64,000 bases of DNA from Parerythrobacter lacustris (GTDB lineage Bacteria > Pseudomonadota > Alphaproteobacteria > Sphingomonadales > Sphingomonadaceae): the NCBI RefSeq assembly GCF_024626475.1, contig NZ_JANKHH010000003.1, positions 434,001-498,000 of the forward strand. The letters run 5' to 3'. The first letter of the stretch is position 1, and every line of letters begins with the position of its first letter. Shown here piece after piece: positions 55,666 to 63,336 of the stretch. Below the pieces are notes generated by a model. That model searched no databases. It was given only the letters and a program-made list of their open reading frames with translations, and was not told the DNA's origin. The translations under genes were made by a program, and so were the position numbers.

Positions 55666-55902
55666 ATGAGCGATACCGCCGACCGCGTGCAGAAGATTGT
55701 CGTCGAGCATCTTGGCGTCGAAGCCGACAAGGTCACCCAGGAAGCCAGCTTCATCGATGATCTTGGCGCAGACAGCCTCGACATCGTCGAGCTGGTGATG
55801 GCTTTCGAGGAAGAGTTCGGCGTGGAAATCCCCGATGACGCAGCCGAGAAGATCGCCACAGTTGGCGATGCGACCAAGTACATCGAAGAGCACAAAGGCT
55901 GA
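55666..55902 (+). CDS. acpP: Acyl carrier protein
   Basis: A 78-residue ACP with phosphopantetheine Ser37 in [19 protein letters not shown]. It carries acyl chains in fatty acid synthesis. The AGAGGG site precedes ATG 55666. It is followed by two hairpins and then fabF. Confidence 0.97.
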   Translation: MSDTADRVQKIVVEHLGVEADKVTQEASFIDDLGADSLDIVELVMAFEEEFGVEIPDDAAEKIATVGDATKYIEEHKG

Positions 55903-55947
55903 TTGGCCCGTTCCCGCCGTGCTCGCCTGAGTGCAGGCGGGACCAGA

Positions 55948-55987
55948 CAGGCCCGACCCGGATGCGGGCCGGGCCTGTTGCATTTTG
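55948..55987 (+). terminator. Hairpin between acpP and fabF
   Basis: CAGGCCCG (55948-55955) pairs with CGGGCCTG (55970-55977), and the inner CCCG/CGGG extends the stem; TTGCATTTT follows. A second stem CCCGCC/GGCGGG (55913-55918 with 55936-55941) lies just before. The first is a plausible partial terminator that would let acpP be expressed more than fabF. Confidence 0.7.
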
Positions 55988-55999
55988 ACGGAGAATTGC

Positions 56000-57259
56000 A
56001 TGCGCCGCGTCGTCGTTACCGGACTTGGCCTTGTCACCCCGCTGGGCGGTGACGTCGAAACCACGTGGAATAACCTCATCGCCGGCAAGAGCGGGGCAGG
56101 GCCGATCACCCGCTTCGATACCGCCGATCACAAGTGCAAGATCGCCTGCGAGGTCAAGCCGGCGGACCATGAATACGGTTTCGATCCGGACAGGCGCGTC
56201 GACCACAAGGTCCAGCGTCAGGTCGATCCCTTCATCATCTACGGTATCGATGCGGCAGGTCAGGCGCTGGAAGACGCAGGTCTTGTCGACATGGACGACG
56301 ATCTCAAGCTGCGCACCGGCTGCTCGATCGGTTCGGGGATCGGCGGACTGCCGGGGATCGAGAGCGAATCGATCGTGCTGCACGAACGCGGTCCGGGCCG
56401 GGTTTCGCCGCACTTCGTGCACGGTCGCCTGATCAACCTGATCAGCGGGCAGGTGTCGATCAAATACGGTCTGATGGGTCCGAACCATGCGGTCGTCACC
56501 GCCTGTTCCACCGGCGCGCATTCGATCGGCGATGCCGCGCGGATGATCAAGGACGGCGATGCCGATGTGATGCTCGCCGGCGGCGCGGAATCGACCGTCA
56601 ACCCGCTCGGCGTTGCAGGCTTCGCGCAGGCGCGCGCGCTCAACATGAGTTTCAACGACCGCCCGACCGAGGCGAGCCGCCCCTATGACAAGGGCCGCGA
56701 CGGCTTCGTCATGGGCGAGGGCGCGGGCGTGGTTGTGCTCGAGGAATACGAGCACGCCAAGGCGCGCGGCGCAAAGATCTACGCCGAGGTGGTCGGCTAC
56801 GGCCTGTCGGGCGATGCCTATCATGTCACCGCGCCGCACCCCGAAGGCAAGGGCGCCGAACTCTCGATGCGGATGGCGCTGCGCAAGGCGGGCATGGAGC
56901 CGTCGGATATCGACTACATCAACGCGCATGGCACCTCGACCATGGCCGACACGATCGAGCTGGGTGCAGCCAAGCGCGTGTTCGGCGATGACCTTGGCGG
57001 AGCCTCGATGAGCTCGACCAAATCGGCGATCGGCCATTTGCTGGGCGGTGCAGGCGCGGTGGAATCGATCTTCTGCATCCTCGCGATTCGCGATCAGATC
57101 GTGCCGCCGACGCTCAACCTCGACGATCCGGACGAAGGTACGGAGGGTGTCGACCTGGTCCCGCACACCGCCAAGCAGCGCGAGGTGAAGGCGGTGCTGA
57201 ACAACAGCTTCGGCTTCGGCGGTACCAATGCATCGCTGGTGATGAAGAAGGTCGACTGA
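56000..57259 (+). CDS. fabF: Beta-ketoacyl-ACP synthase II
   Basis: A 419-residue condensing enzyme. The Cys-His-His triad is VVTACSTGAHS (Cys169), NAHGTSTMAD and AIGHLLGGAGAVE. It elongates acyl-ACP with malonyl-ACP, including the C16 to C18 unsaturated step. It is in the usual acpP-fabF-mltG order; mltG starts 2 bp after its stop. Confidence 0.97.
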   Translation: MRRVVVTGLGLVTPLGGDVETTWNNLIAGKSGAGPITRFDTADHKCKIACEVKPADHEYGFDPDRRVDHKVQRQVDPFIIYGIDAAGQALEDAGLVDMDDDLKLRTGCSIGSGIGGLPGIESESIVLHERGPGRVSPHFVHGRLINLISGQVSIKYGLMGPNHAVVTACSTGAHSIGDAARMIKDGDADVMLAGGAESTVNPLGVAGFAQARALNMSFNDRPTEASRPYDKGRDGFVMGEGAGVVVLEEYEHAKARGAKIYAEVVGYGLSGDAYHVTAPHPEGKGAELSMRMALRKAGMEPSDIDYINAHGTSTMADTIELGAAKRVFGDDLGGASMSSTKSAIGHLLGGAGAVESIFCILAIRDQIVPPTLNLDDPDEGTEGVDLVPHTAKQREVKAVLNNSFGFGGTNASLVMKKVD

Positions 57260-57261
57260 TC

Positions 57262-58233
57262 ATGGCGCGCGGTTTGCGGCGCATTGTCGGCGTGTTGATC
57301 CTCCTCGGCCTGCTCGCCGCAGGCTGGTTCGCCTACGGCTGGTACGGCGCGGCGGAAGTCGAGCAGGACGTCAATTTCGTGGTGCCTTCGGGCTCATCGT
57401 TGACTTCGGTCGCGGGAGAGCTGGAGGCAAAGGGCCATATCGCCTCGGCCAGCGCTTTCCTGCTGCGTGCCAAGATCTTCGGTGGCGGCGATCCGGTCCA
57501 GGCGGGCGAATTCGAGCTGAAGGCCGGGATGAGCCAGTCCGATATGCTGACCGCGTTCCAGACCGGCGACGTCATCCGGCGCTTCGTCACCATCCCCGAA
57601 GGCATGCCGTCGATCCTCGTCTACGAGAAACTGATGGCCGAGCCGCTGCTGACTGGCGAGATTCCCGTCCCGGTCGAAGGCTCGGTGCTGCCCGATACCT
57701 ACGATTTCGAGCGCGGGGAGGACCGAGCGAAAGTGCTCGCGCGGATGCAGGCGGCGATGCAGAACTTCCTTGCCGAGGCCTGGCCGAAGCGAGTGCCGGG
57801 CATCGCAGTCGACAATGTGCGCGATGCGGTGATCCTTGCCTCGATCGTCGAGAAGGAAACCGGCGTTCCGTCCGAGCGCAGGATGGTGGCGGGGCTCTAT
57901 TCGAACCGGGTGAAGAAGGGCATGTTCCTCCAGGCCGACCCGACGATCATCTACCCGATCACTCAGGGCAAGCCGCTCGGCCGCCGCATCCGCAAGTCGG
58001 AGATCGCAGCGATCAACGACTACAACACCTATTCCATGCCCGGCCTGCCCAAGGGTCCGATCACCAATCCGGGGCGCGAAAGCATCGAGGCGGTGCTCAA
58101 CCCGGCGAAGACCGATGCGCTCTACATGGTTGCCGACGGGACCGGCGGGCATGAGTTCAACACCGATCTCGGCGCGCACGAGGCAGCGGTCGAGCGCTGG
58201 CGCGCACTGCGGCGCCAACGCGGCGAGATGTGA
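57262..58233 (+). CDS. mltG: Endolytic murein transglycosylase MltG
   Basis: A 323-residue membrane-anchored lytic transglycosylase. N-terminal helix (about 8-27), a LysM-like segment (VPSGSSLTSVAGELEAKG), then the catalytic YceG domain with the Glu197 of ASIVEKETG, LYSNRVKKGMFLQADPT and YNTYSMPGLPKGPITNPG. It cuts nascent glycan strands to set their length. The stop overlaps the next gene. Confidence 0.95.
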   Translation: MARGLRRIVGVLILLGLLAAGWFAYGWYGAAEVEQDVNFVVPSGSSLTSVAGELEAKGHIASASAFLLRAKIFGGGDPVQAGEFELKAGMSQSDMLTAFQTGDVIRRFVTIPEGMPSILVYEKLMAEPLLTGEIPVPVEGSVLPDTYDFERGEDRAKVLARMQAAMQNFLAEAWPKRVPGIAVDNVRDAVILASIVEKETGVPSERRMVAGLYSNRVKKGMFLQADPTIIYPITQGKPLGRRIRKSEIAAINDYNTYSMPGLPKGPITNPGRESIEAVLNPAKTDALYMVADGTGGHEFNTDLGAHEAAVERWRALRRQRGEM

Positions 58234-58763
58234 CCCCGGGTGGCAGCACCGCTCCGCTGATCGTCACGGCTTTGCTGCCGAAAGACCTCGCCGCATGGGC
58301 CACTGCCCTGCGCCGGACGCATTTCTCGCCGGAGCGCAACTATCTCGACGCGCATGTCACGCTGTTCCACGCGCTGCCCCCGCAATGCGAGGAAGAGGTT
58401 CAAGGTCTGTTTCGTCGGATCGCGGGCGAAGTGGCACCGGTCGAAGCGACGCTCGACCGCGTGATGACGCTTGGCCGGGGCACGGCTCGTGCGATCGAAT
58501 GCGAAGGAATAGCGCGGCTTCGCAGCCGGATCGCGGACCATTTCCACGGGATGCTGACGGCGCAGGACCAGCACAGGCCGCGCCTGCATGTGACCGTTCA
58601 GAACAAGGTCTCGGCGGTCGATGCCAAGGCACTGCAGTCGGAACTCTCGAAAGACTTTGCGCCGCTCCGCTTCACATTTCGCGGGCTCGGGCTGTACCGC
58701 TATTGTGGCGGACCATGGGAGGCGGTGCGCGAATTTGCCTTTCGCGGCCAAGGCAGGGCATGA
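58230..58763 (+). CDS. 2H phosphoesterase (2'-5' RNA ligase superfamily)
   Basis: A 177-residue protein with two HxT motifs, DAHVTLFH and RLHVTVQN, the signature of the 2H family. Such enzymes hydrolyse or join 2',3'-cyclic phosphate-type bonds. The start is GTG overlapping the mltG stop, so it is coupled to it. Substrate unknown. Confidence 0.83.
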   Translation: MTPGGSTAPLIVTALLPKDLAAWATALRRTHFSPERNYLDAHVTLFHALPPQCEEEVQGLFRRIAGEVAPVEATLDRVMTLGRGTARAIECEGIARLRSRIADHFHGMLTAQDQHRPRLHVTVQNKVSAVDAKALQSELSKDFAPLRFTFRGLGLYRYCGGPWEAVREFAFRGQGRA

Positions 58764-58797
58764 AGGGTGCTTGAAGGGCGTGACGCAAGGAGGGGAC

Positions 58798-59454
58798 ATG
58801 GCTGAAAATCTCGCGCTGCTGGGTGCCATATTGCTGGTTGCGGCGATGGTGCCGACCTCCATCCGCTTGTTGCGCTGGATCGCGCTCGCCGCAGGTGGAG
58901 CAGCGATCGCCTATTTCTCCTTGGGCGATGTTGAAGGCCCGTGGGTCTGGCTGGCAGGGGCATTCCTGCTGATCAACGGCGCTCAGCTTGCGCGACTGCA
59001 TCTTCGCATCCGTACCCATGCGCTGCGCGAGGAGGAGCGAGAGCTGCTCGAGCATGTGCTCAAGGTCGAGGAACCCGACCGGCAGCGCCGCCTGCGCGAC
59101 CTGCTCGAATGGCGCGACGCACCGGTGGGGGAGGTTCTGATGCGGCAGGGCGAACGCGGTCCGCCGCTCATCTACGTCGCTTCGGGAACCGGCCGCATCG
59201 AGGTTGGCGGTAGCATGGTCGGCACTTGCACCAAGGGCGATTTCCTCGGCGAGATGAGCGCCATTCTCGGCGACGACGCTACCGCCACCGTCGTCGTGGC
59301 CGAATCCATGCGCATTGCGCGCTTCGACCGCGATGCGCTGGCTGAAATGACCCGGACCATGCCCGAATTGCAGCGCGCCTTCGACCATGCCCTCAACCGC
59401 GGTCTGGCGGCAAAGATCGTCCGCATGAACGCCAACGCCGCGCAGGATGCATGA
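58798..59454 (+). CDS. Membrane protein with cyclic nucleotide-binding-like domain
   Basis: A 218-residue protein with two or three N-terminal hydrophobic segments (about 4-70). A CNB/Popeye-like beta-roll follows, with GEVLMRQGERGPPLIYVASG and FLGEMSAILGDDATATVVV, the region that holds the phosphate-binding cassette. There is no catalytic domain, so it may be a membrane sensor of cAMP or cGMP. A good AAGGAGGG site supports ATG 58798. Confidence 0.8.
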   Translation: MAENLALLGAILLVAAMVPTSIRLLRWIALAAGGAAIAYFSLGDVEGPWVWLAGAFLLINGAQLARLHLRIRTHALREEERELLEHVLKVEEPDRQRRLRDLLEWRDAPVGEVLMRQGERGPPLIYVASGTGRIEVGGSMVGTCTKGDFLGEMSAILGDDATATVVVAESMRIARFDRDALAEMTRTMPELQRAFDHALNRGLAAKIVRMNANAAQDA

Positions 59455-59554
59455 ACTCCGCTGCCGCGCCGCAAACGGGTGTTGACCGCGAAGGGCACCG
59501 GCCCTAAATGCGCCGCTCGCAGGCGGGCCATAGGCCTCGCAGCGTGCCTTTTGG

Positions 59555-59631
59555 GGCGGAGTAGCTCAGCTGGTTAGAGCACCGGAATCATAATCCGGGT
59601 GTCGGGGGTTCAAGTCCCTCCTCCGCTACCA
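59555..59631 (+). tRNA. tRNA-Met (CAT), elongator type
   Basis: A 77-nt cloverleaf with acceptor GGCGGAG/CTCCGCT, D arm TAGCTCAGCTGGTTAGAGC, anticodon stem CCGGA/TCCGG with CAT in loop ATCATAA, T arm GGGGGTTCAAGTCCCTC and encoded CCA. The first base G and the D arm distinguish it from initiator tRNA. The 3' end is also the likely integration site of the mobile element that follows. Confidence 0.93.
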
Positions 59632-59890
59632 AACATCTCAAATGGTTATCGAGATGAGCCAATCGATTACGCTTCTGCTGGCACCGATTTGGCACGCAAA
59701 CCCGACCATACCTCCGAAAATCAGCAACGTAACGGCCGCCACCTCAATCTTGGTGACAGGCTTATCGGGGAAGCTCGGGTGAGGCCAGTTGCGCGACATC
59801 TGGGGATCGTTATCACGGCAGCTCTAAGCTTGCTACTGAGTCCGGGTTCGCCTACCTCAGGAGTTCTCTTATTGTTCCGCTGGGAGCGTC
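59632..59890. other. Element boundary region without genes
   Basis: About 260 bp between the tRNA-Met 3' end and the methyltransferase. The region is more AT-rich than the chromosome and has no credible gene; an open frame beginning inside the tRNA has no family sequence. If the island integrated here, attL is the tRNA 3' portion and an identical copy should lie at the far end, outside the window. No integrase is seen. Confidence 0.45.
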
Positions 59891-60802
59891 ATGAGCCGTA
59901 CTGAAATTCTTGGGCCGTTGGGTCTGTTTGGCGACGTGTCGCAGGAGCGATCGCGCACACGTGCCGAGTACCAGATATTCAACGCGGACGCATTCGAGTG
60001 GATGAATGAACAGCCTCAGGGTTCTGTGCATGCTATCGTTACTGATCCTCCGTATGGCCTCAAGGAATACACTGAAAGCGAGACCAAAAAGCTCAGGAAC
60101 GGGAACAAGGGTGGCATCTGGCGCATACCGCCAGCCGGTCGAGCACCGCTTCCCCGGTTCACCGTGTTGACTGATTCGGACCTGACTAAGTTGCAGGAGT
60201 TTTTCGAGAAGTTCGCGACTGCAGCCATGCACATTCTCGCGCCCGGCGGCCACGTGATGATTGCTACAAATCCGCTCCTTTCCCACGTCGTCTATATCCC
60301 GATGATCGAGGCCGGCTTCGAAAAGCGGGGGGAGATTATCCGCCTAGTGCAGACCCTGCGTGGGGGCGATAGGCCGAAGTCTGCGGAAAAAGAGTTCCCC
60401 GATGTCTCGGTAATGCCGAAATCCCAGTGGGAGCCTTGGGGCTTGTTCCGGAAGCCCTGTGAAGGCCGGGTTCACGACAACCTTAGGAAGTATGGCACCG
60501 GTGGGCTGCGGCGTATCTCTGGAGACTTGCCATTTGGTGACGTGATCCGCTCAAGCCCTACAAGACCTCAAGAGCGTGCTATTTCAAACCACCCGTCCCT
60601 TAAGCCGCAGGATCTGATGCGGCAACTTGTGCGCGCCTCTCTCCCCCTTGGTAAAGGAACGGTGCTTGATCCGTTCATGGGAGGCGGCTCGACGATAGCG
60701 GCGGCGGTGGCCGTTGGTTATCAAAGTGTCGGCGTCGAGCGCGATGCGGAGTATTTCAACTTGGCAAAAGCCGGGATTCCACGGCTATCGGAGCTATCCT
60801 AA
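59891..60802 (+). CDS. Site-specific DNA methyltransferase (beta class)
   Basis: A 303-residue adenine-N6 or cytosine-N4 methyltransferase. Catalytic motif IV is TDPPYGLKEY (DPPY 52-55), and SAM-binding motif I is DPFMGGGST (260-268); IV before I marks the beta class. The segment IWRIPPAGRAPLPRFTVL is a distinctive insert after motif IV. It overlaps the 3' end of the convergent PD-(D/E)XK gene by 9 bp. Target sequence unknown. It may be an orphan phage enzyme or half of a restriction-modification pair. Confidence 0.88.
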   Translation: MSRTEILGPLGLFGDVSQERSRTRAEYQIFNADAFEWMNEQPQGSVHAIVTDPPYGLKEYTESETKKLRNGNKGGIWRIPPAGRAPLPRFTVLTDSDLTKLQEFFEKFATAAMHILAPGGHVMIATNPLLSHVVYIPMIEAGFEKRGEIIRLVQTLRGGDRPKSAEKEFPDVSVMPKSQWEPWGLFRKPCEGRVHDNLRKYGTGGLRRISGDLPFGDVIRSSPTRPQERAISNHPSLKPQDLMRQLVRASLPLGKGTVLDPFMGGGSTIAAAVAVGYQSVGVERDAEYFNLAKAGIPRLSELS

Positions 60803-61420
60803 GAGTCCGCCCAAGGGCGCCTTGTAAATCCAGTTCGTCATCATCTTATCGTAGCCAGACCGCTTGATCGTTGCGGTGATGGTTCGGCGGCTAGTCTCAG
60901 ACCGGCCCGCGAACTGCCAATCACTTGCTTCTAGCTTTGCGCCGCACACCAACAAGTACCGGAAGGGGAAGGGTGCGACTCCCTTTTGTTCGTCGGCCGG
61001 GCGGTTGGCCTCATAGCAAAACACTAAGAGGAAAGATTCCTCGGCGTTGTGGCCTTGCCAGCCCTTCAGGTAGCGACTGCCTTTGATCTCGATTCCCTCG
61101 TGGCCGTATTGCGATGAGTTGCCCGGGTACATTCCCGTTGGGACCAGATCCGGATGCCCATTGTGATACTGATTTTTCGAAATGGAGGGGCAGTGACGCG
61201 GGATCGCGCTCGACATGTACTCGCCTACTATGCTGCTGAAGTTTGCAGGCATGAGCATTGACTCAAACGACTGAAGCTCACGTGTTGCGAGAGAGTCATT
61301 GATGAAGCCTAGAAAGTCGAGAAATGAGTTCATGCCCTCTCGAATGTGGTCGACCTGAAGGCCGTAGGGTAGCTGTGCATTGGCATTGAAGTGCTTCGCC
61401 TCGACGAGAGGTAGTGGCAT
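60794..61420 (-). CDS. Candidate PD-(D/E)XK restriction nuclease
   Basis: A 208-residue protein with no family name that I can give. Asp91 in GHPDLVPTG and Glu111-x-Lys113 in HEGIEIKGSR fit the PD-(D/E)XK nuclease core (D-x19-ExK). Downstream GWQGHNAEESFLLVF and the basic GRSETSRRTITATIKRSGYDKM look like conserved DNA-contact segments. It converges on the methyltransferase with a 9-bp overlap and lies downstream of rusA on the same strand. A type II restriction role is inferred from motif and neighbour. Confidence 0.65.
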   Translation of the reverse strand: MPLPLVEAKHFNANAQLPYGLQVDHIREGMNSFLDFLGFINDSLATRELQSFESMLMPANFSSIVGEYMSSAIPRHCPSISKNQYHNGHPDLVPTGMYPGNSSQYGHEGIEIKGSRYLKGWQGHNAEESFLLVFCYEANRPADEQKGVAPFPFRYLLVCGAKLEASDWQFAGRSETSRRTITATIKRSGYDKMMTNWIYKAPLGGLLG

Positions 61421-61509
61421 CTATGTTCCCCGTTCGATTCGACCTGATCAGGCCTTATCGCAGGAACGGCTGAAATCTAAAGTCCGCTTAAATTCGATGC
61501 GATTGCGTT

Positions 61510-61857
61510 CTAAAAGCGGCTTGCCCCAAACCCCAGCATCACACCCGGATTTTCCTTGTCGTATCGCTTGGTAAGGGAAAGCTCGACAATCTGCCCATCA
61601 TCGACCCAGAGAATGCCCGTGAGCGCGTCCAGAAGCACTTTGATGTTGTCGATGTCGTGCTTCCGGCGATCCGGCCAATAGAGGTCAATTTTGACAGCCA
61701 AGGGGCCTTCCAAGGGTTCGCCGTGGTACTGGCTCCTGGCTTCCCAGCCGATCGCGTCCTTGGCCTGCCGTACGCTCTCAAACATGTACACACCGCGACT
61801 GCCTCGGCCGTAAATGTGATTGGTGCTTGGAGGCATCGTCTCGAAGCGTATTGTCAT
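61510..61857 (-). CDS. rusA: RusA-family Holliday junction resolvase
   Basis: A 115-residue RusA endonuclease. PPSTNHIYGRG opens the protein, and the catalytic acidic residues are in HDIDNIKVLLDALTGILWVDD (trimmed core DIDN at about 68-71 and Asp86/Asp87), corresponding to Asp70, Asp72 and Asp91 of E. coli RusA. Phage RusA proteins resolve recombination and replication intermediates. The start overlaps the upstream gene stop by 4 bp. Confidence 0.9.
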   Translation of the reverse strand: MTIRFETMPPSTNHIYGRGSRGVYMFESVRQAKDAIGWEARSQYHGEPLEGPLAVKIDLYWPDRRKHDIDNIKVLLDALTGILWVDDGQIVELSLTKRYDKENPGVMLGFGASRF

Positions 61858-62153
61858 GCCTCATTTGGGGCTCGCCAACTTCTTGTGGTGAGCTGATGCT
61901 TGAGACCCGATCCGAACTTTCGGTAGGTTTCGCACTTTTGGTACAGAGCATGAAGGCGACCATCCGGCACCCCTTCTAGCATCTTCGCTACGCGGGCATG
62001 GGTAAGTTTCGGGAACCCATCTTTGATCCGCGAGGCGTTGAGGCGGGCAAGGTAGATGTCGAGTTGCTCATCACGGCTACACCTCGGCATACCCGCAATT
62101 TTCTCAGCGGCCGGCCGGAATTTATTCAAATACGTTGAGCTGATTCCCTCCAT
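61854..62153 (-). CDS. Hypothetical phage protein upstream of rusA
   Basis: A 99-residue protein, basic and probably helical. The core DIYLARLNASRIKDGFPKL and HARVAKMLEGVPDGRLHALY could be a small DNA-binding or replication helper, but no family is recognised. It is coupled to rusA by an ATGA overlap and is the first gene of the leftward operon. Confidence 0.7.
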   Translation of the reverse strand: MEGISSTYLNKFRPAAEKIAGMPRCSRDEQLDIYLARLNASRIKDGFPKLTHARVAKMLEGVPDGRLHALYQKCETYRKFGSGLKHQLTTRSWRAPNEA

Positions 62154-62172
62154 GCTTTTGATCTTAATGCAT

Positions 62173-62186
62173 TCATTCCTGAATGA
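62173..62186. promoter_or_regulatory. Palindrome upstream of the rusA operon
   Basis: TCATTCCTGAATGA has perfect 6-bp arms around CT, 20 bp upstream of the first gene of the leftward operon. It is a plausible phage repressor site, without further support. Confidence 0.35.
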
Positions 62187-62346
62187 TTTTCTTGTTAGAT
62201 TTGGGTCGCGCCCCCTTTCCCCCGCCGTGCGGAAGAAAAGAGACGCGGACTTTCCCGTTGAGTTTGACCCTGTGTGTCGGCTTGGGCAGCCCGCGCTGGA
62301 ACCGGCATATTTACGTCCCCCGGTTATACCCCCAGGACACCAAAAA

Positions 62347-62377
62347 ACCGCGCACGCCTAAGCGCTCGCGGTCTTTT
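62347..62377 (+). terminator. Terminator-like hairpin in the phage region
   Basis: ACCGCG and CGCGGT form a 6-bp stem around 14 bases, preceded by AAAAA and followed by CTTTT, so it could terminate in both directions. It lies between the leftward rusA operon promoter region and the rightward membrane protein gene. Confidence 0.5.
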
Positions 62378-62475
62378 GGATGCAGTCAGTATAAGTGACC
62401 TCGGGGACGAATCCCTTGGCCATCAGTGTAGCACTGAAATCCCGTATACAGTTCTGCATATCCCCACCTTATCAT

Positions 62476-62892
62476 ATGGGCATGCTCGACAACTGGGAAA
62501 AGGCTGGGGACAGTGGGGACAACCAAGCATGGAGGGCAGTCATGGGATTTCTAACATCTGCTTTCAGTCTTTTCGTTCTCGTTACTGGCGTTATGGCAAT
62601 GTGGCAGACGAGTTTTTGGCTCGGCCTCTGTGGGTTGGTAGCGCCGCTCGCCTCAATGATCGCGGGTGGGGTCATAAGTGAAACTTTTGCCCGCAGAGAA
62701 ACCGTACGTTGGGGCAGCTCTGCTCTCGCTGTAGTTCTGCTCGCAGGCATGTCGTACTGGGCCTGGTCAGCCGATTGGAATCTCAACGTAGCTGGCTACA
62801 ACATCCCGGGCATGGTTGAGTTGGCTGTTGGTTTCTTCCTCGGATTATTGGAAGGACTTTTCTCTGGAAGACGTGCCGATAAGCCATCGTAG
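62476..62892 (+). CDS. Hypothetical membrane protein in the island
   Basis: A 138-residue protein from ATG 62476 (ATG 62482 and GTG 62395 are alternatives). It has four hydrophobic segments, at about residues 25-43, 45-63, 78-95 and 108-125, and a basic C terminus. No family is recognised; phage-encoded superinfection-exclusion or holin-like roles are possible but unsupported. It converges on the ribbon-helix-helix gene. Confidence 0.6.
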   Translation: MGMLDNWEKAGDSGDNQAWRAVMGFLTSAFSLFVLVTGVMAMWQTSFWLGLCGLVAPLASMIAGGVISETFARRETVRWGSSALAVVLLAGMSYWAWSADWNLNVAGYNIPGMVELAVGFFLGLLEGLFSGRRADKPS

Positions 62893-62917
62893 GCCACTGT
62901 AACGTTGACGCCGAGCG

Positions 62918-63061
62918 CTACGCAGCAATAATTACGTCGATTACCGAAAGGATCGTGCGGCCTTCCTTCTTCGCTATCGCGGACAGCTTCCTGTAGGCCT
63001 TCATGCTGATCTTGATGTTGATGCGGGTGGGCTTCCCACCCTGCGCTTTTGTAGGTTTCAT
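62918..63061 (-). CDS. Ribbon-helix-helix DNA-binding protein, 47 residues
   Basis: A very small gene below usual length limits. After a basic start (MKPTKAQGGKPTRINIKIS) comes the RHH pattern: strand TRINIKIS, helix MKAYRKLSAIAKKEG, turn, helix RTILSVIDVIIAA. Such proteins are dimeric repressors or antitoxins. No toxin gene is coupled. Upstream, GCACG motifs are clustered, which may be its operator. Confidence 0.7.
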   Translation of the reverse strand: MKPTKAQGGKPTRINIKISMKAYRKLSAIAKKEGRTILSVIDVIIAA

Positions 63062-63082
63062 GCCGGAATAATAACGCGGTCT

Positions 63083-63139
63083 GGCACGCGCCTAGCACGC
63101 TATCCCCACCCCAACGCTGGCACGTTAAACAGCGTGCTA
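63083..63139. promoter_or_regulatory. Array of GCACG motifs upstream of the RHH gene
   Basis: GGCACGC (63083-63089), TAGCACGCT (63093-63101), GGCACG (63119-63124) and AGCGTGCTA (63131-63139) occur within 57 bp. The second and fourth form a perfect 9-bp inverted repeat. RHH dimers bind short 4-6 bp repeats in arrays, so this fits an autoregulatory operator that might also control the rightward recT promoter. Confidence 0.5.
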
Positions 63140-63336
63140 TAGTGGGACTACCTCGGAAGAGGGAAGCGGGGGATTCAAGGTTTGAACCACCTCCCTGTCT
63201 CCCGCCTCCCGCCTCCCTCCTCGGAGTGATTACAAATCATCCTTATGCCGTGCGCGCCGTTCGTGGGGACCTTTCCTCGAACTCATAAGGATCGTGGTCC
63301 GTTGGGCCTCGTGGGCGGCGCGCACTGATACCATCT
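63140..63336. other. Gap before recT
   Basis: About 200 bp between the motif array and recT. It contains a pyrimidine-rich tract (CTCCCGCCTCCCGCCTCCCTCC around 63198-63221, two to three CTCCCGC direct repeats) and no credible gene. The recT promoter should lie here. Confidence 0.4.

Noticed and set aside
59599-59904. 101-residue open frame beginning inside tRNA-Met
   Set aside because: The start is in the tRNA T arm and the rest has no family sequence; typical chance frame at a tRNA end. I looked for a remnant of an integrase C terminus and found none.
62056-62398. Overlapping plus-strand frames of 71 and 101 residues
   Set aside because: They cross the putative promoter and terminator region and lack any recognisable domain or ribosome site.
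62796-63098. 100-residue minus-strand frame
   Set aside because: Another frame of the same strand encodes the RHH protein with a clear fold pattern; this one is His/Arg-rich without pattern.
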